From an uncultured Clostridium sp. (lineage in GTDB: Bacteria; Bacillota; Clostridia; Lachnospirales; Lachnospiraceae), in the NCBI GenBank assembly GCA_900543885.1, contig UQTA01000029.1, forward strand, positions 1-37,768: a stretch of DNA of 37,768 bases, read 5' to 3'. Made by a program: the position numbers and the translations under genes. How positions within the stretch are numbered: the stretch's first letter is position 1; each line of letters begins with the position of its first letter. Below the pieces are notes generated by a model that saw only the letters and a list, made by a program, of their open reading frames with translations, was not told where the DNA came from and did no database searches. This document shows positions 7,052 to 13,901 of this stretch, in pieces.

Positions 7052-7969
7052 ATGGATCAGATCCAGGAAAGACTTCTGGCAGAAGTAGCTGACCTTCACG
7101 GAGTGCCGGAAGGTGCTTATAACATTCGCGCCAATGGAAAAATGGCGGGAAGAAGCACAACTGCCAACATTGATATTACGACGAAAACAGATAAGCCGGG
7201 AATCGATATTAAGATCAAACCAGGCACAAAGCACGAAAGTGTCCATATTCCGGTAGTAGTCAGCGCCAGTGGTTTAAAAGAAATGGTGTACAATGATTTT
7301 TACATCGGAGAAGATTCAGATGTTGTGATCGTGGCAGGCTGCGGTATCCATAATTGCGGTGACCAGGATTCAGAACATGATGGGATCCATCGTTTCTTTG
7401 TTGGAAAAAATGCAAAAGTTAAATATGTAGAAAAGCATTATGGTGAAGGGGATGGTACAGGAAAACGTGTACTGAACCCGGGAACAGAAGTTTACATGGA
7501 AGAAAACAGCCAGATGGAAATGGAAATGGTCCAGATCAAGGGAGTTGACTCCACGATCCGTACCAATACAGCCAAACTGGCAGCAGGCGCAAGACTGGTG
7601 GTAAGAGAGCGCCTTCTGACTCATGGAGAACAGGTGGCAGAAAGCATTTATGAAGTAGAGTTAAATGGAGATGGCTCCAGTGCAGATGTGGTATCCCGTT
7701 CTGTGGCAAAAGGAACATCCAAACAGACTTTCCGTGCCAGCATTGCAGGAAATGCAAAGTGCAGCGGTCATACAGAATGTGATGCTATTATCATGGATGA
7801 TGCAAAGATCTTAGCAGTACCTGGTCTGGAAGCCAATAACGTAGATGCAGCTTTGATCCATGAGGCAGCCATTGGAAAGATCGCTGGTGAGCAGCTGATC
7901 AAACTGATGACTCTGGGGCTGACAGAAGAAGAGGCAGAAAACCAGATCATTAATGGATTTCTTAAATAA
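7052..7969 (+). CDS. sufB: SufB/SufD-like Fe-S scaffold protein (minimal two-gene Suf/SMS type)
   Basis: A 305-residue protein with the SufBD core beta-helix, shorter than E. coli SufB (~495) because it lacks most of the N-terminal region. Cys243 in TECDAIIMDD aligns with the scaffold cysteine of SufB, and H270-E271 in LIHEAAIGKI aligns with the conserved HEA segment containing the catalytic Glu. Further cysteines occur at C97, C102 and C237. As a sole SufBD homologue paired with SufC it fits the two-component SufCB (SMS) systems described in anaerobic bacteria and archaea. GGAGGAG near the sufC stop serves as ribosome binding site. It probably builds [4Fe-4S] clusters, for which this window holds several clients (CyuA, ferredoxin domain). 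Confidence 0.92.
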   Translation: MDQIQERLLAEVADLHGVPEGAYNIRANGKMAGRSTTANIDITTKTDKPGIDIKIKPGTKHESVHIPVVVSASGLKEMVYNDFYIGEDSDVVIVAGCGIHNCGDQDSEHDGIHRFFVGKNAKVKYVEKHYGEGDGTGKRVLNPGTEVYMEENSQMEMEMVQIKGVDSTIRTNTAKLAAGARLVVRERLLTHGEQVAESIYEVELNGDGSSADVVSRSVAKGTSKQTFRASIAGNAKCSGHTECDAIIMDDAKILAVPGLEANNVDAALIHEAAIGKIAGEQLIKLMTLGLTEEEAENQIINGFLK

Positions 7970-8001
7970 CAGTAAGATTGCTGCGAAGATGAGTGTATAC
8001 C

Positions 8002-8162
8002 AGTGTACTGTATCACTCACATTTCGCATAATGACTTGCCTGAATTTCCATCTGCTGCGTTGTCGTCAATCGACGATGCCACCGCATCGCCTCATTCCTC
8101 CGCCTTGCAGATTGAAAATTCATTCTGCGTCATTCTGCTGAAAGTGAATGATACAGTACACT
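8002..8162. repeat. Palindromic repeat (MITE-like), family B
   Basis: The left end AGTGTACTGTATCACTCAC (8002-8020) and right end GTGAATGATACAGTACACT (8144-8162) are inverted repeats matching at 18 of 19 positions. The similarity continues outward (GATGAGTGTA at ~7989 against ACTCGTC at ~8161-8166). The interior contains further short palindromes (GTCAATCGAC, GATGCCACCGCATC). It occupies most of the sufB to protease gap. Open frames through it have no protein-like features and are regarded as spurious. The sequence is unrelated to repeat family A. Confidence 0.75.
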
Positions 8163-8226
8163 CGTCATATGGATGCTTTTTTCAGCATAAGATAGAGGAA
8201 CGACGGGCAGTGGGAAGCATTAAAAT

Positions 8227-10050
8227 ATGGCAAATACAGACCAGAAACGGGAGGATCTGTTAAATCTGTCTTTAAGTGTATCAGAAGAAGAGCGGATGCG
8301 TTCTGAGAGTCTGGAAACAGGCTATGACCGAAAGGAGCGGACCTGGGAACTGATCGTCCGGTATTTTGGAAATCTGGACAGACTGCGACAGGAAGGCATT
8401 CAGGTACGGGAGCTGTTAAATGGCTATGGGATATTGAAAGTACCAGAGCATTTGGTAGACTTTGTTACGGATATACCAGAAATTGAATATATAGAAAAAC
8501 CTAAGAGGCTGTTCTTTGCTGTAAATCAGGCAAGAGCGGCCTCTTGTTTTTTAGATGTACAGCCGGGGATCGGGGAAAATGGAAATACCGGCAATATAGA
8601 AAGCAGATCTGGCACAGACGAGGTGAGGAGGCCGGGAACAATGGAATCGGCAGCAGAGGTGTCATCGGATCTTACAGGAAAAGGAGTGCTTGTTGCAGTG
8701 ATCGACTCCGGCATCGATTATCTCCATCCGGATTTTCAGGCTTCAGACGGTACCAGCCGCATTTTATACCTTTGGGATCAGGACAGGGATACTGTATACA
8801 CAAAAGAAGAGATAAATGAAGCTTTATCTGCATACAGAGAAGGAGCCGGTGGAAAAAACAGGGCTGGGGCATTTCAGATCGTACCTTCGGCAGATACAAG
8901 CGGACATGGGACGGCAGTGGCTGCTATTGCCGCAGGAAATGGAAGAGAAAGCAATGGTCTGTATCGGGGTGTCGCGTATGAAAGTGAATTAATCGTGGTA
9001 AAACTTGGAATTCCTCTTACAGACAATTTTCCAAGAACGACGCAATTAATGGAAGCTGTGGATTTTGTTCTGCGGACAGCCAGACAAGTAGGACGACCAG
9101 TTGCAGTAAATTTAAGTTTTGGAAATACCTATGGTTCTCATGACGGTACCAGCCTTTTAGAAACTTTTCTGGATGATATGACAGGTTATGGGAGAAATGT
9201 GATCGTGGCCGGAACCGGAAACGAAGGAGCCGGTACCGGTCATACAGGCGGATTTTTGGAAACCGGAAAAGAACAGATCATAGAACTGTCTGTATCGGCT
9301 TTTGAAAACAGCTTTGGAGTACAGCTTTGGAAAGCTTATGAAGATATTTTTTCTGTTTTTATAAGATCGCCATCTGGCGCGGTGATCGGAAGTTTGCAGG
9401 AAAATCTGGGACCGCAGCGTTTTAGAAGTGAAAATACAGAAATTCTGGTCTATTATGGAAAACCGGCTCCCTACACCAAAGCACAGGAAGTTTATTTCGA
9501 TTTTATACCAACAGGAGATTATATAGACAGCGGTATCTGGCGATTGATCCTGATGCCGGAAAAAATCGTTACCGGCCGTTTTGATCTTTGGCTTCCTTCC
9601 AGGGCTGCGCTGAATAATGATACCCGTTTTTTGAAAAATACCCCGGAAACCACATTGACGATTCCCTCTACTGCCCGGAAAGTCATCTCTGTGGGAGCTT
9701 ATGATTCACGCAGCAGAGCCTATGCGGACTTCTCTGGACGAGGTTTTACCCGTCAGACGAATCAGGTAAAACCAGATCTGGTGGCTCCCGGTGTGAACAT
9801 AATTACAGCCAGAAACAGAGGCGGCTATGAAGCGGTCACAGGAACTTCTTTTGCGGCCCCCTTTGTTACCGGCGCAGCCGCCCTTTTAATGCAATGGGGG
9901 ATCATAAATGGAAATGATCCGTTTTTATATGGTGAAAAAGTAAAAGCCTATCTGATCCGCGGCGCCAGACAGCTTCCAGGATATGATATCTGGCCGAATG
10001 GAAGAGCGGGGTATGGGGCACTGTGCGTTTCGGTAAGTATACCGAAGTAA
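8227..10050 (+). CDS. S8 family (subtilisin-like, Csp-type) serine protease
   Basis: A 607-residue subtilase with a complete catalytic triad: D160 (AVIDSGIDYLHPDF), H227 (SGHGTAVAAI) and S541 (GTSFAAPFVTGAAALL). An N-terminal ~95-residue prodomain-like segment ends in PEIEYIEKPKRLFFA, and a ~180-residue insertion between His and Ser resembles the jelly-roll insert of clostridial Csp proteases. There is no signal peptide or membrane segment. Csp proteins activate the spore cortex hydrolase SleC at germination. Because the triad is intact this would be a CspB-like active enzyme, not a CspA/CspC-like pseudoprotease, but no sleC is nearby and a general protease role is possible. A low-complexity G/E/N-rich stretch (~110-148) separates prodomain and catalytic core. 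The ribosome binding site (GGGAAG) is weak; it lies 60 bp after repeat B. Confidence 0.88.
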   Translation: MANTDQKREDLLNLSLSVSEEERMRSESLETGYDRKERTWELIVRYFGNLDRLRQEGIQVRELLNGYGILKVPEHLVDFVTDIPEIEYIEKPKRLFFAVNQARAASCFLDVQPGIGENGNTGNIESRSGTDEVRRPGTMESAAEVSSDLTGKGVLVAVIDSGIDYLHPDFQASDGTSRILYLWDQDRDTVYTKEEINEALSAYREGAGGKNRAGAFQIVPSADTSGHGTAVAAIAAGNGRESNGLYRGVAYESELIVVKLGIPLTDNFPRTTQLMEAVDFVLRTARQVGRPVAVNLSFGNTYGSHDGTSLLETFLDDMTGYGRNVIVAGTGNEGAGTGHTGGFLETGKEQIIELSVSAFENSFGVQLWKAYEDIFSVFIRSPSGAVIGSLQENLGPQRFRSENTEILVYYGKPAPYTKAQEVYFDFIPTGDYIDSGIWRLILMPEKIVTGRFDLWLPSRAALNNDTRFLKNTPETTLTIPSTARKVISVGAYDSRSRAYADFSGRGFTRQTNQVKPDLVAPGVNIITARNRGGYEAVTGTSFAAPFVTGAAALLMQWGIINGNDPFLYGEKVKAYLIRGARQLPGYDIWPNGRAGYGALCVSVSIPK

Positions 10051-10112
10051 AAATGTAACCATTGAAATTACATCTGTATTTTGATATGATTTTACTGAAA
10101 AGAGGTGTAAAA

Positions 10113-10622
10113 ATGCAGATTTCAAGTAGATTTACCATGGCAATTCACATGTTTGCCTGTATAGACACATTTTCAGATACGAAAATGACAAGCGATTTTA
10201 TGGCAGGAAGCATCGGAACGAATCCGGTTATTATAAGAAAACTTTTACAGCAGCTGAAAGCAGCGGGACTTATTGAGGTTTTACGAGGAACTGGTGGTGT
10301 GAAAATTACCAGGCCCCTTAGTGAGATCACATTTCTTGATATATATAAGGCTGTAGAATGTACACCGGATGAGCAGTTATTCCATTTTCATGAGAATCCC
10401 AATCAGAATTGCCCGGTTGGAAAAAATATTCATAAGGTACTGGACAGCAGATTGGGAGAGGTACAAAAAGCAATGGAAGATAAATTGGCAGAAATGACAC
10501 TGGCCGATGTTAAACGGGATGTTGCTTTGTGTATGGGAGATGATGGAGATGACAAACATAAAATATCTGAAAATGTTAGTAGAAGAGCTGCATTCTTCCA
10601 CTGTAGCAACCATAGGATCTGA
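10113..10622 (+). CDS. Rrf2 family transcriptional regulator
   Basis: A 169-residue protein. An Rrf2 winged helix runs from MQISSRFTMAIHMFACI through NPVIIRKLLQQLKAAGLIEVLRGTGGVKITRP, then a dimerisation helix and FHFHENPNQNCPVGKNIHKVL, resembling YwnA-type Rrf2 proteins with a single redox-sensitive Cys rather than the three-Cys IscR cluster site. ATG 10113 is chosen for the preceding AAAGAGGTG; an earlier in-frame codon lacks a ribosome binding site. The last ~20 residues overlap the next gene by 74 nt in another frame and look like out-of-frame sequence, so the ancestral stop may have been lost. It probably regulates the downstream flavin/ferredoxin, sirtuin and macrodomain genes in response to redox or nitrosative stress (inference). 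Confidence 0.88.
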   Translation: MQISSRFTMAIHMFACIDTFSDTKMTSDFMAGSIGTNPVIIRKLLQQLKAAGLIEVLRGTGGVKITRPLSEITFLDIYKAVECTPDEQLFHFHENPNQNCPVGKNIHKVLDSRLGEVQKAMEDKLAEMTLADVKRDVALCMGDDGDDKHKISENVSRRAAFFHCSNHRI

Positions 10623-11163
10623 TGGACATCCTCAGACAAGAATTATTGATATGATGTATTATGATGAGGCTGGCGTGTAGTTTCTTACAGCAAAAGGAAA
10701 AGCCTTTTATTCTCAACTTATGGAACAGAAGTATGTGGCTATATCTGCTTCCAAAGGCAAGATAGCTGTGTCACTCCGCGGCAAGGTAAAGAATATCGGA
10801 AAGAAGAATCTGGATATCATGTTTGAAAGAAATCCTTATATGAAAGAAATATATCCAGGTGATACAAGGGCTGCATTAGATGTATTTCAATTATATGAGG
10901 CTCAGGGAGAATATTTTGATATCAGCGATCCGTCATGTATTGTGAGAGATGCGATCACAATAGGTGATGGAGAACAAATACAAGTGGGATATTATGCGGG
11001 AGAGGGGTGTATTGGCTGCAAATTATGTTACTCTGTCTGTCCACAGAAGTGCATTGATCTGTCTGTAAAACCAGTTGTAATCGATCAGAATCACTGTCTG
11101 CATTGCGGAAGATGTGCTGAAATATGCCCGAAGCAGTGTATAAAGAAAAGAGGTATGGCATGA
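10549..11163 (+). pseudogene. FMN-binding split-barrel/2x[4Fe-4S] ferredoxin protein, interrupted by in-frame TAG
   Basis: From ATG 10549 (after GGAG) the frame reads MTNIKYLKMLVEELHSSTVA, a typical start of pyridoxamine-phosphate-oxidase-like flavin barrels, to TAG at 10678-10680 (codon 44), then continues uninterrupted to 11163. Removing the stop gives a 204-residue protein: flavin-barrel strands (FLTAKGKAFYSQL, YVAISASKGKIAVSLRGKV) and a C-terminal bacterial ferredoxin domain with two full CxxCxxCxxxCP motifs. The codon was probably TGG. Homology on both sides of the stop argues for a recent nonsense mutation or a sequencing error. An internal ATG at 10720 could yield a 147-residue product that keeps both clusters but loses the first barrel strands. 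The stop overlaps the sirtuin start (ATGA), so translational coupling downstream may be reduced. Confidence 0.85.
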
Positions 11164-12104
11164 TTTTAAAAAAGATAAGAAAAAGTCATGTAGATTGGAG
11201 CAGACTGCTGTGTTATACTTCAGCAAATGACTATGTGTTCCAAAGTGATTCCTATGAACTGCAGGTGGAAAATGCAGCCAGACTTATAAAAGAAGCGGAT
11301 GCTGTAATCATAGGAGCAGGAGCAGGGGCTTCCACGGCGGCAGGTATTGAATATGGCGGAAAGAGATTTCGTGAGAATTTTCATGAATTTATTATGAAAT
11401 ATGGCAGACAGTATATGACAGATATGTATGCTGCCGGATTTTATCCTTTTCCGTCAGAAGAAGCAAGATGGGGATATTGGTCTAAACATGCATTACTCAA
11501 CAGATTTGATCCGCCTGCATTGCCACTTTATAAAGAATTGTATGATATTGTTAAGGAAAAAGAGTATTTTGTCCTGACAACGAATGTGGATCATCAATTT
11601 TATAAAGCAGGTTTTGCGCCGGACAGAATATTTGCAACTCAGGGTGATTATGGAGAGATCCAGTGCCAGCGCGGCTGTCATTCAAAGGTGTATGATGGGG
11701 AAGAATTGTTTAGAAAAATGGATGCAGCAAGAAAAGACTGTCTGATTCCCTCGGATCTGGTGCCAAAATGTCCGGTATGCGGCGGAAAGATGGCTATGCA
11801 TTTAAGGTGTGATCAATATTTTGTAGAAGATGAAGTATGGCATGAGGCTGCTGACAGATATGCGGATTTCCTTGAAGGAAACAAAGCAAAAAAGGTAGTA
11901 TTATTGGAATTAGGTGTAGGTTTTAACACACCGATCATAATAAGATTTCCCTTTGAAAAACTGGTTCGCGATTTTGCTTCCTATAGTCTGATACGATTAA
12001 ATAAGGATGAGGCAGTTGTTCCTGAAAGTTTCGGGAAAAGAGCAATAGGAATCGGTGGGGATATGGCTGCGGCTGTCACAGATTTACGAAAGGAGCTTGT
12101 ATGA
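11160..12104 (+). CDS. Class M sirtuin (SirTM), protein ADP-ribosyltransferase
   Basis: A 314-residue Sir2-fold protein with NAD-binding GAGAGASTAAGIEYGG (~52-67), TTNVD at 140-144 and a structural zinc site with C169, C173, C204 and C207 (CQRGCH, CPVCGG). The general-base histidine of deacylase sirtuins (HG motif) is glutamine here (ATQ161GDYG), the signature of SirTM enzymes. These lack deacetylase activity and mono-ADP-ribosylate a target, which in staphylococci and streptococci is a lipoylated GcvH-like protein. ATG 11160 overlaps the previous stop (ATGA), with AAAGAGG upstream. The stop overlaps the macrodomain start in the same way. It lacks the C-terminal extras of eukaryotic sirtuins. 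The target here is unknown, as no gcvH-L or lplA lies in the window. Confidence 0.9.
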   Translation: MILKKIRKSHVDWSRLLCYTSANDYVFQSDSYELQVENAARLIKEADAVIIGAGAGASTAAGIEYGGKRFRENFHEFIMKYGRQYMTDMYAAGFYPFPSEEARWGYWSKHALLNRFDPPALPLYKELYDIVKEKEYFVLTTNVDHQFYKAGFAPDRIFATQGDYGEIQCQRGCHSKVYDGEELFRKMDAARKDCLIPSDLVPKCPVCGGKMAMHLRCDQYFVEDEVWHEAADRYADFLEGNKAKKVVLLELGVGFNTPIIIRFPFEKLVRDFASYSLIRLNKDEAVVPESFGKRAIGIGGDMAAAVTDLRKELV

Positions 12105-12880
12105 CACAGAGTGAGAGAAGAGAATACCTGATTCAGTATCTGTTAAAAGAAGATAAGAAGATTTTCAGACCGAAGATGCCGTCAGACAAGCAGGGACAGG
12201 AAGAACTGCTGCGTTCGCTTATGAATGTCAGAATGCCAAAACCAATAAGCGAAGAATTTTTAAAGATCCAGGATGAATATCTCACCCAAAGAAATATGGA
12301 ACGGGGAATTACAGATGTAAATGATTTACAGCCGACGGCATCTGATCCACGATTCTATATATGGCAGGGGGATATCACTACCTTAAAATGTGATGCCATA
12401 GTAAATGCCTGCAACTCACAGATGCTGGGCTGTTTTTCACCAATGCATGTCTGCATTGATAATTTCATCCATACTTATGCGGGAATTGAGCTTCGTCTTA
12501 AAATGCATGAGATCATGTTAAAACAAGGCCATGAGGAAGAAACCGGAAAAGCGAAGATTACACCAGGATATAATCTGCCGGCGAAATACATTCTTCATAC
12601 AGTTGGCCCTATCATACAATGGGAGGCCAGCAAACAGGATGAAGATCTGCTGGCCAGCTGTTATAAAGAATGCTTAAAACTTGCGGCTGATACAGGTGTG
12701 GAGTCAGTGGCATTTTGCTGTCTGTCAACAGGTGTATTCCGATTTCCACAGCAGCTGGCTGCGGAAATTGCTGTCAGTACTGTAAAGAATTACATTAACG
12801 AGGATGATCGTATAAAAAAAGTTATTTTTAATGTGTTTAAAGATGAGGATCTTCGGATTTATCATACATTAATTGGATAG
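12101..12880 (+). CDS. Zinc-containing macrodomain protein-ADP-ribose hydrolase
   Basis: A 259-residue protein. A helical N-terminal extension (~1-75) precedes the macrodomain, which begins at RFYIWQGDITTLKCDAIVNACN. The segment GCFSPMHVCIDNFIHTYAG supplies C111, H116 and C118, matching the Cys/His zinc site of SirTM-linked Zn-macrodomains. LHTVGPI and CLSTGVFRFP form the ADP-ribose binding loops. Known homologues remove the ADP-ribose added by the adjacent SirTM, so the pair is a writer/eraser module. The start codon overlaps the sirtuin stop by 4 nt (ATGA) with AAAGGAG upstream. A strong terminator follows 33 nt after the stop, so this is the last gene of the cassette. Confidence 0.92.
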   Translation: MTQSERREYLIQYLLKEDKKIFRPKMPSDKQGQEELLRSLMNVRMPKPISEEFLKIQDEYLTQRNMERGITDVNDLQPTASDPRFYIWQGDITTLKCDAIVNACNSQMLGCFSPMHVCIDNFIHTYAGIELRLKMHEIMLKQGHEEETGKAKITPGYNLPAKYILHTVGPIIQWEASKQDEDLLASCYKECLKLAADTGVESVAFCCLSTGVFRFPQQLAAEIAVSTVKNYINEDDRIKKVIFNVFKDEDLRIYHTLIG

Positions 12881-12913
12881 AGGCTTAATTTTTGCTGATG
12901 ATCAGAAGGGAAA

Positions 12914-12945
12914 GGCTGTTGCAGAAAAACTGCAGCAGTCTTTTT
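12914..12945 (+). terminator. Intrinsic terminator after macrodomain gene
   Basis: GGCTGTTGCAG (12914-12924) pairs with CTGCAGCAGTC (12930-12940), giving 11 bp with two G-T pairs and an AAAAA loop, followed by TTTTT. Confidence 0.9.
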
Positions 12946-13003
12946 ATAGTACAAAAGAAACCAGGAATATAAGAAAGAACTTCTCCAACCTGTAAATTTA
13001 TGA

Positions 13004-13630
13004 CATGATATTTACCAGGAAGCGATCCCAGGATACCTTGCAGGCTACACAGCTGTAAAACTGGGTTACCGTCATTTAGGATTTTTAGGCGGCCAGGCAG
13101 TTCCTGGCGTTATGCGTTACGGCTATGGCTATGTCCAGGGAATTGATGCGGCAGCAAAGGAAATGGGAATTACCGATGAAGTAGAGATCGATTATGCTTA
13201 TGGCGGTCAGTTCTATGGCTCCACAGAGATCACAGCGGCTATGGATACCTGGTACAGCAATGGCACAGAGGTTGTTTTTGCCTGCGGCGGCGGTATTTTT
13301 ACATCAGCAGCAGAGGCAGCAGCAAAGGTAGGCGGCAAGGTCATTGGCGTAGACTCTGATCAGTCTCCGATCATTGATGCCTATGGAGAAGGAACTACCA
13401 TCACTTCTGCCATGAAGAGCCTGACAGCGACTGTTAATTCTATGCTGGATTCCATTATTTACGATGGAACATGGGACGAGCATGTAGGAAAAGTGGAAAA
13501 TCTGGGCCTTGTGTCAAAGGATGATATGTCCTTAAATTATGTGGGACTTCCGGAAGATACGACACAGTGGAATGATGATTTTGGCTTAGAGGATTATAAG
13601 AATCGCGAAATATCAGCTTTAAAGCGGTAA
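13004..13630 (+). pseudogene. Remnant of BMP-family (Med/BmpA) substrate-binding protein
   Basis: The frame is open from 13004 without a start codon at the homologous position. It reads into GYLAGYTAVKLGYRHLGFLGG, MRYGYGYVQGIDAAAKEMG, FACGGGIFTSAAEAAAKVGGKVIGVDSDQS and TTITSAMKSL, which is the C-terminal ~55% of a nucleoside/BMP-type ABC transporter lipoprotein. The N-terminal half with signal peptide and lipobox is absent, replaced by the terminator region of the macrodomain gene. The C terminus also departs from the family after FGLEDYKN. ATG 13112 is internal and has no ribosome binding site. No permease or ATPase genes are adjacent. I regard it as a deletion remnant rather than a working gene. 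Confidence 0.85.
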
Positions 13631-13633
13631 GAA

Positions 13634-13704
13634 TGATGTTGCTTTTGATCTGTTTGTGTCAAAAATCGACCAGCTGTTAACCCGGATGGAGCAAGAATCC
13701 TGAT
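13634..13704 (+). other. Short unassigned coding-like fragment
   Basis: In the frame after the BMP remnant, bases 13634-13704 read NDVAFDLFVSKIDQLLTRME and end at a TGA just before a terminator. It looks like the last ~23 residues of a helical protein, fused to the remnant by deletion. The protein family is not recognisable. Confidence 0.35.
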
Positions 13705-13710
13705 ACATAA

Positions 13711-13762
13711 AAGTTCTCACCCATTATTTTTTGAAATAAATGCAATGGGCGGGAACTTTTTT
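13711..13762 (+). terminator. Intrinsic terminator before sulP
   Basis: AAGTTCTCACCCATT (13711-13725) pairs with AATGGGCGGGAACTT (13743-13757) with one mismatch and one G-T pair, followed by a run of T to 13762. It probably terminated the now-deleted transport gene. Confidence 0.8.
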
Positions 13763-13837
13763 GATGCAGCAAAAATGTACTTAAAAATGTATTTTTATAG
13801 AAACATAAAAAATATTGGTTCCTTAACATTTTCTTTA

Positions 13838-13846
13838 TGTTATAAT
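13838..13846 (+). promoter_or_regulatory. Extended -10 promoter element for sulP
   Basis: TGTTATAAT (TGN plus consensus TATAAT) lies 56 nt before the sulP start. No convincing -35 at 16-18 bp is visible, which is usual for extended -10 promoters. Confidence 0.55.
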
Positions 13847-13901
13847 CGAATTTACGTGTGTAAAAAGCAGAAACAAAGGAAAATGAAAGGACAAAGGTAA
13901 A

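Noticed and set aside
7953..8263. Two overlapping frames between sufB and the protease gene
   Set aside because: They are readings of palindromic repeat B and overlap real gene ends.
10678..10680. TAG read as pyrrolysine
   Set aside because: The family is not one known to use pyrrolysine, no pyl genes are present, and a TGG to TAG change is simpler.
11124..11159. Longer sirtuin start within the ferredoxin domain
   Set aside because: ATG 11160 overlaps the preceding stop as ATGA, has AAAGAGG upstream and gives a normal N terminus.
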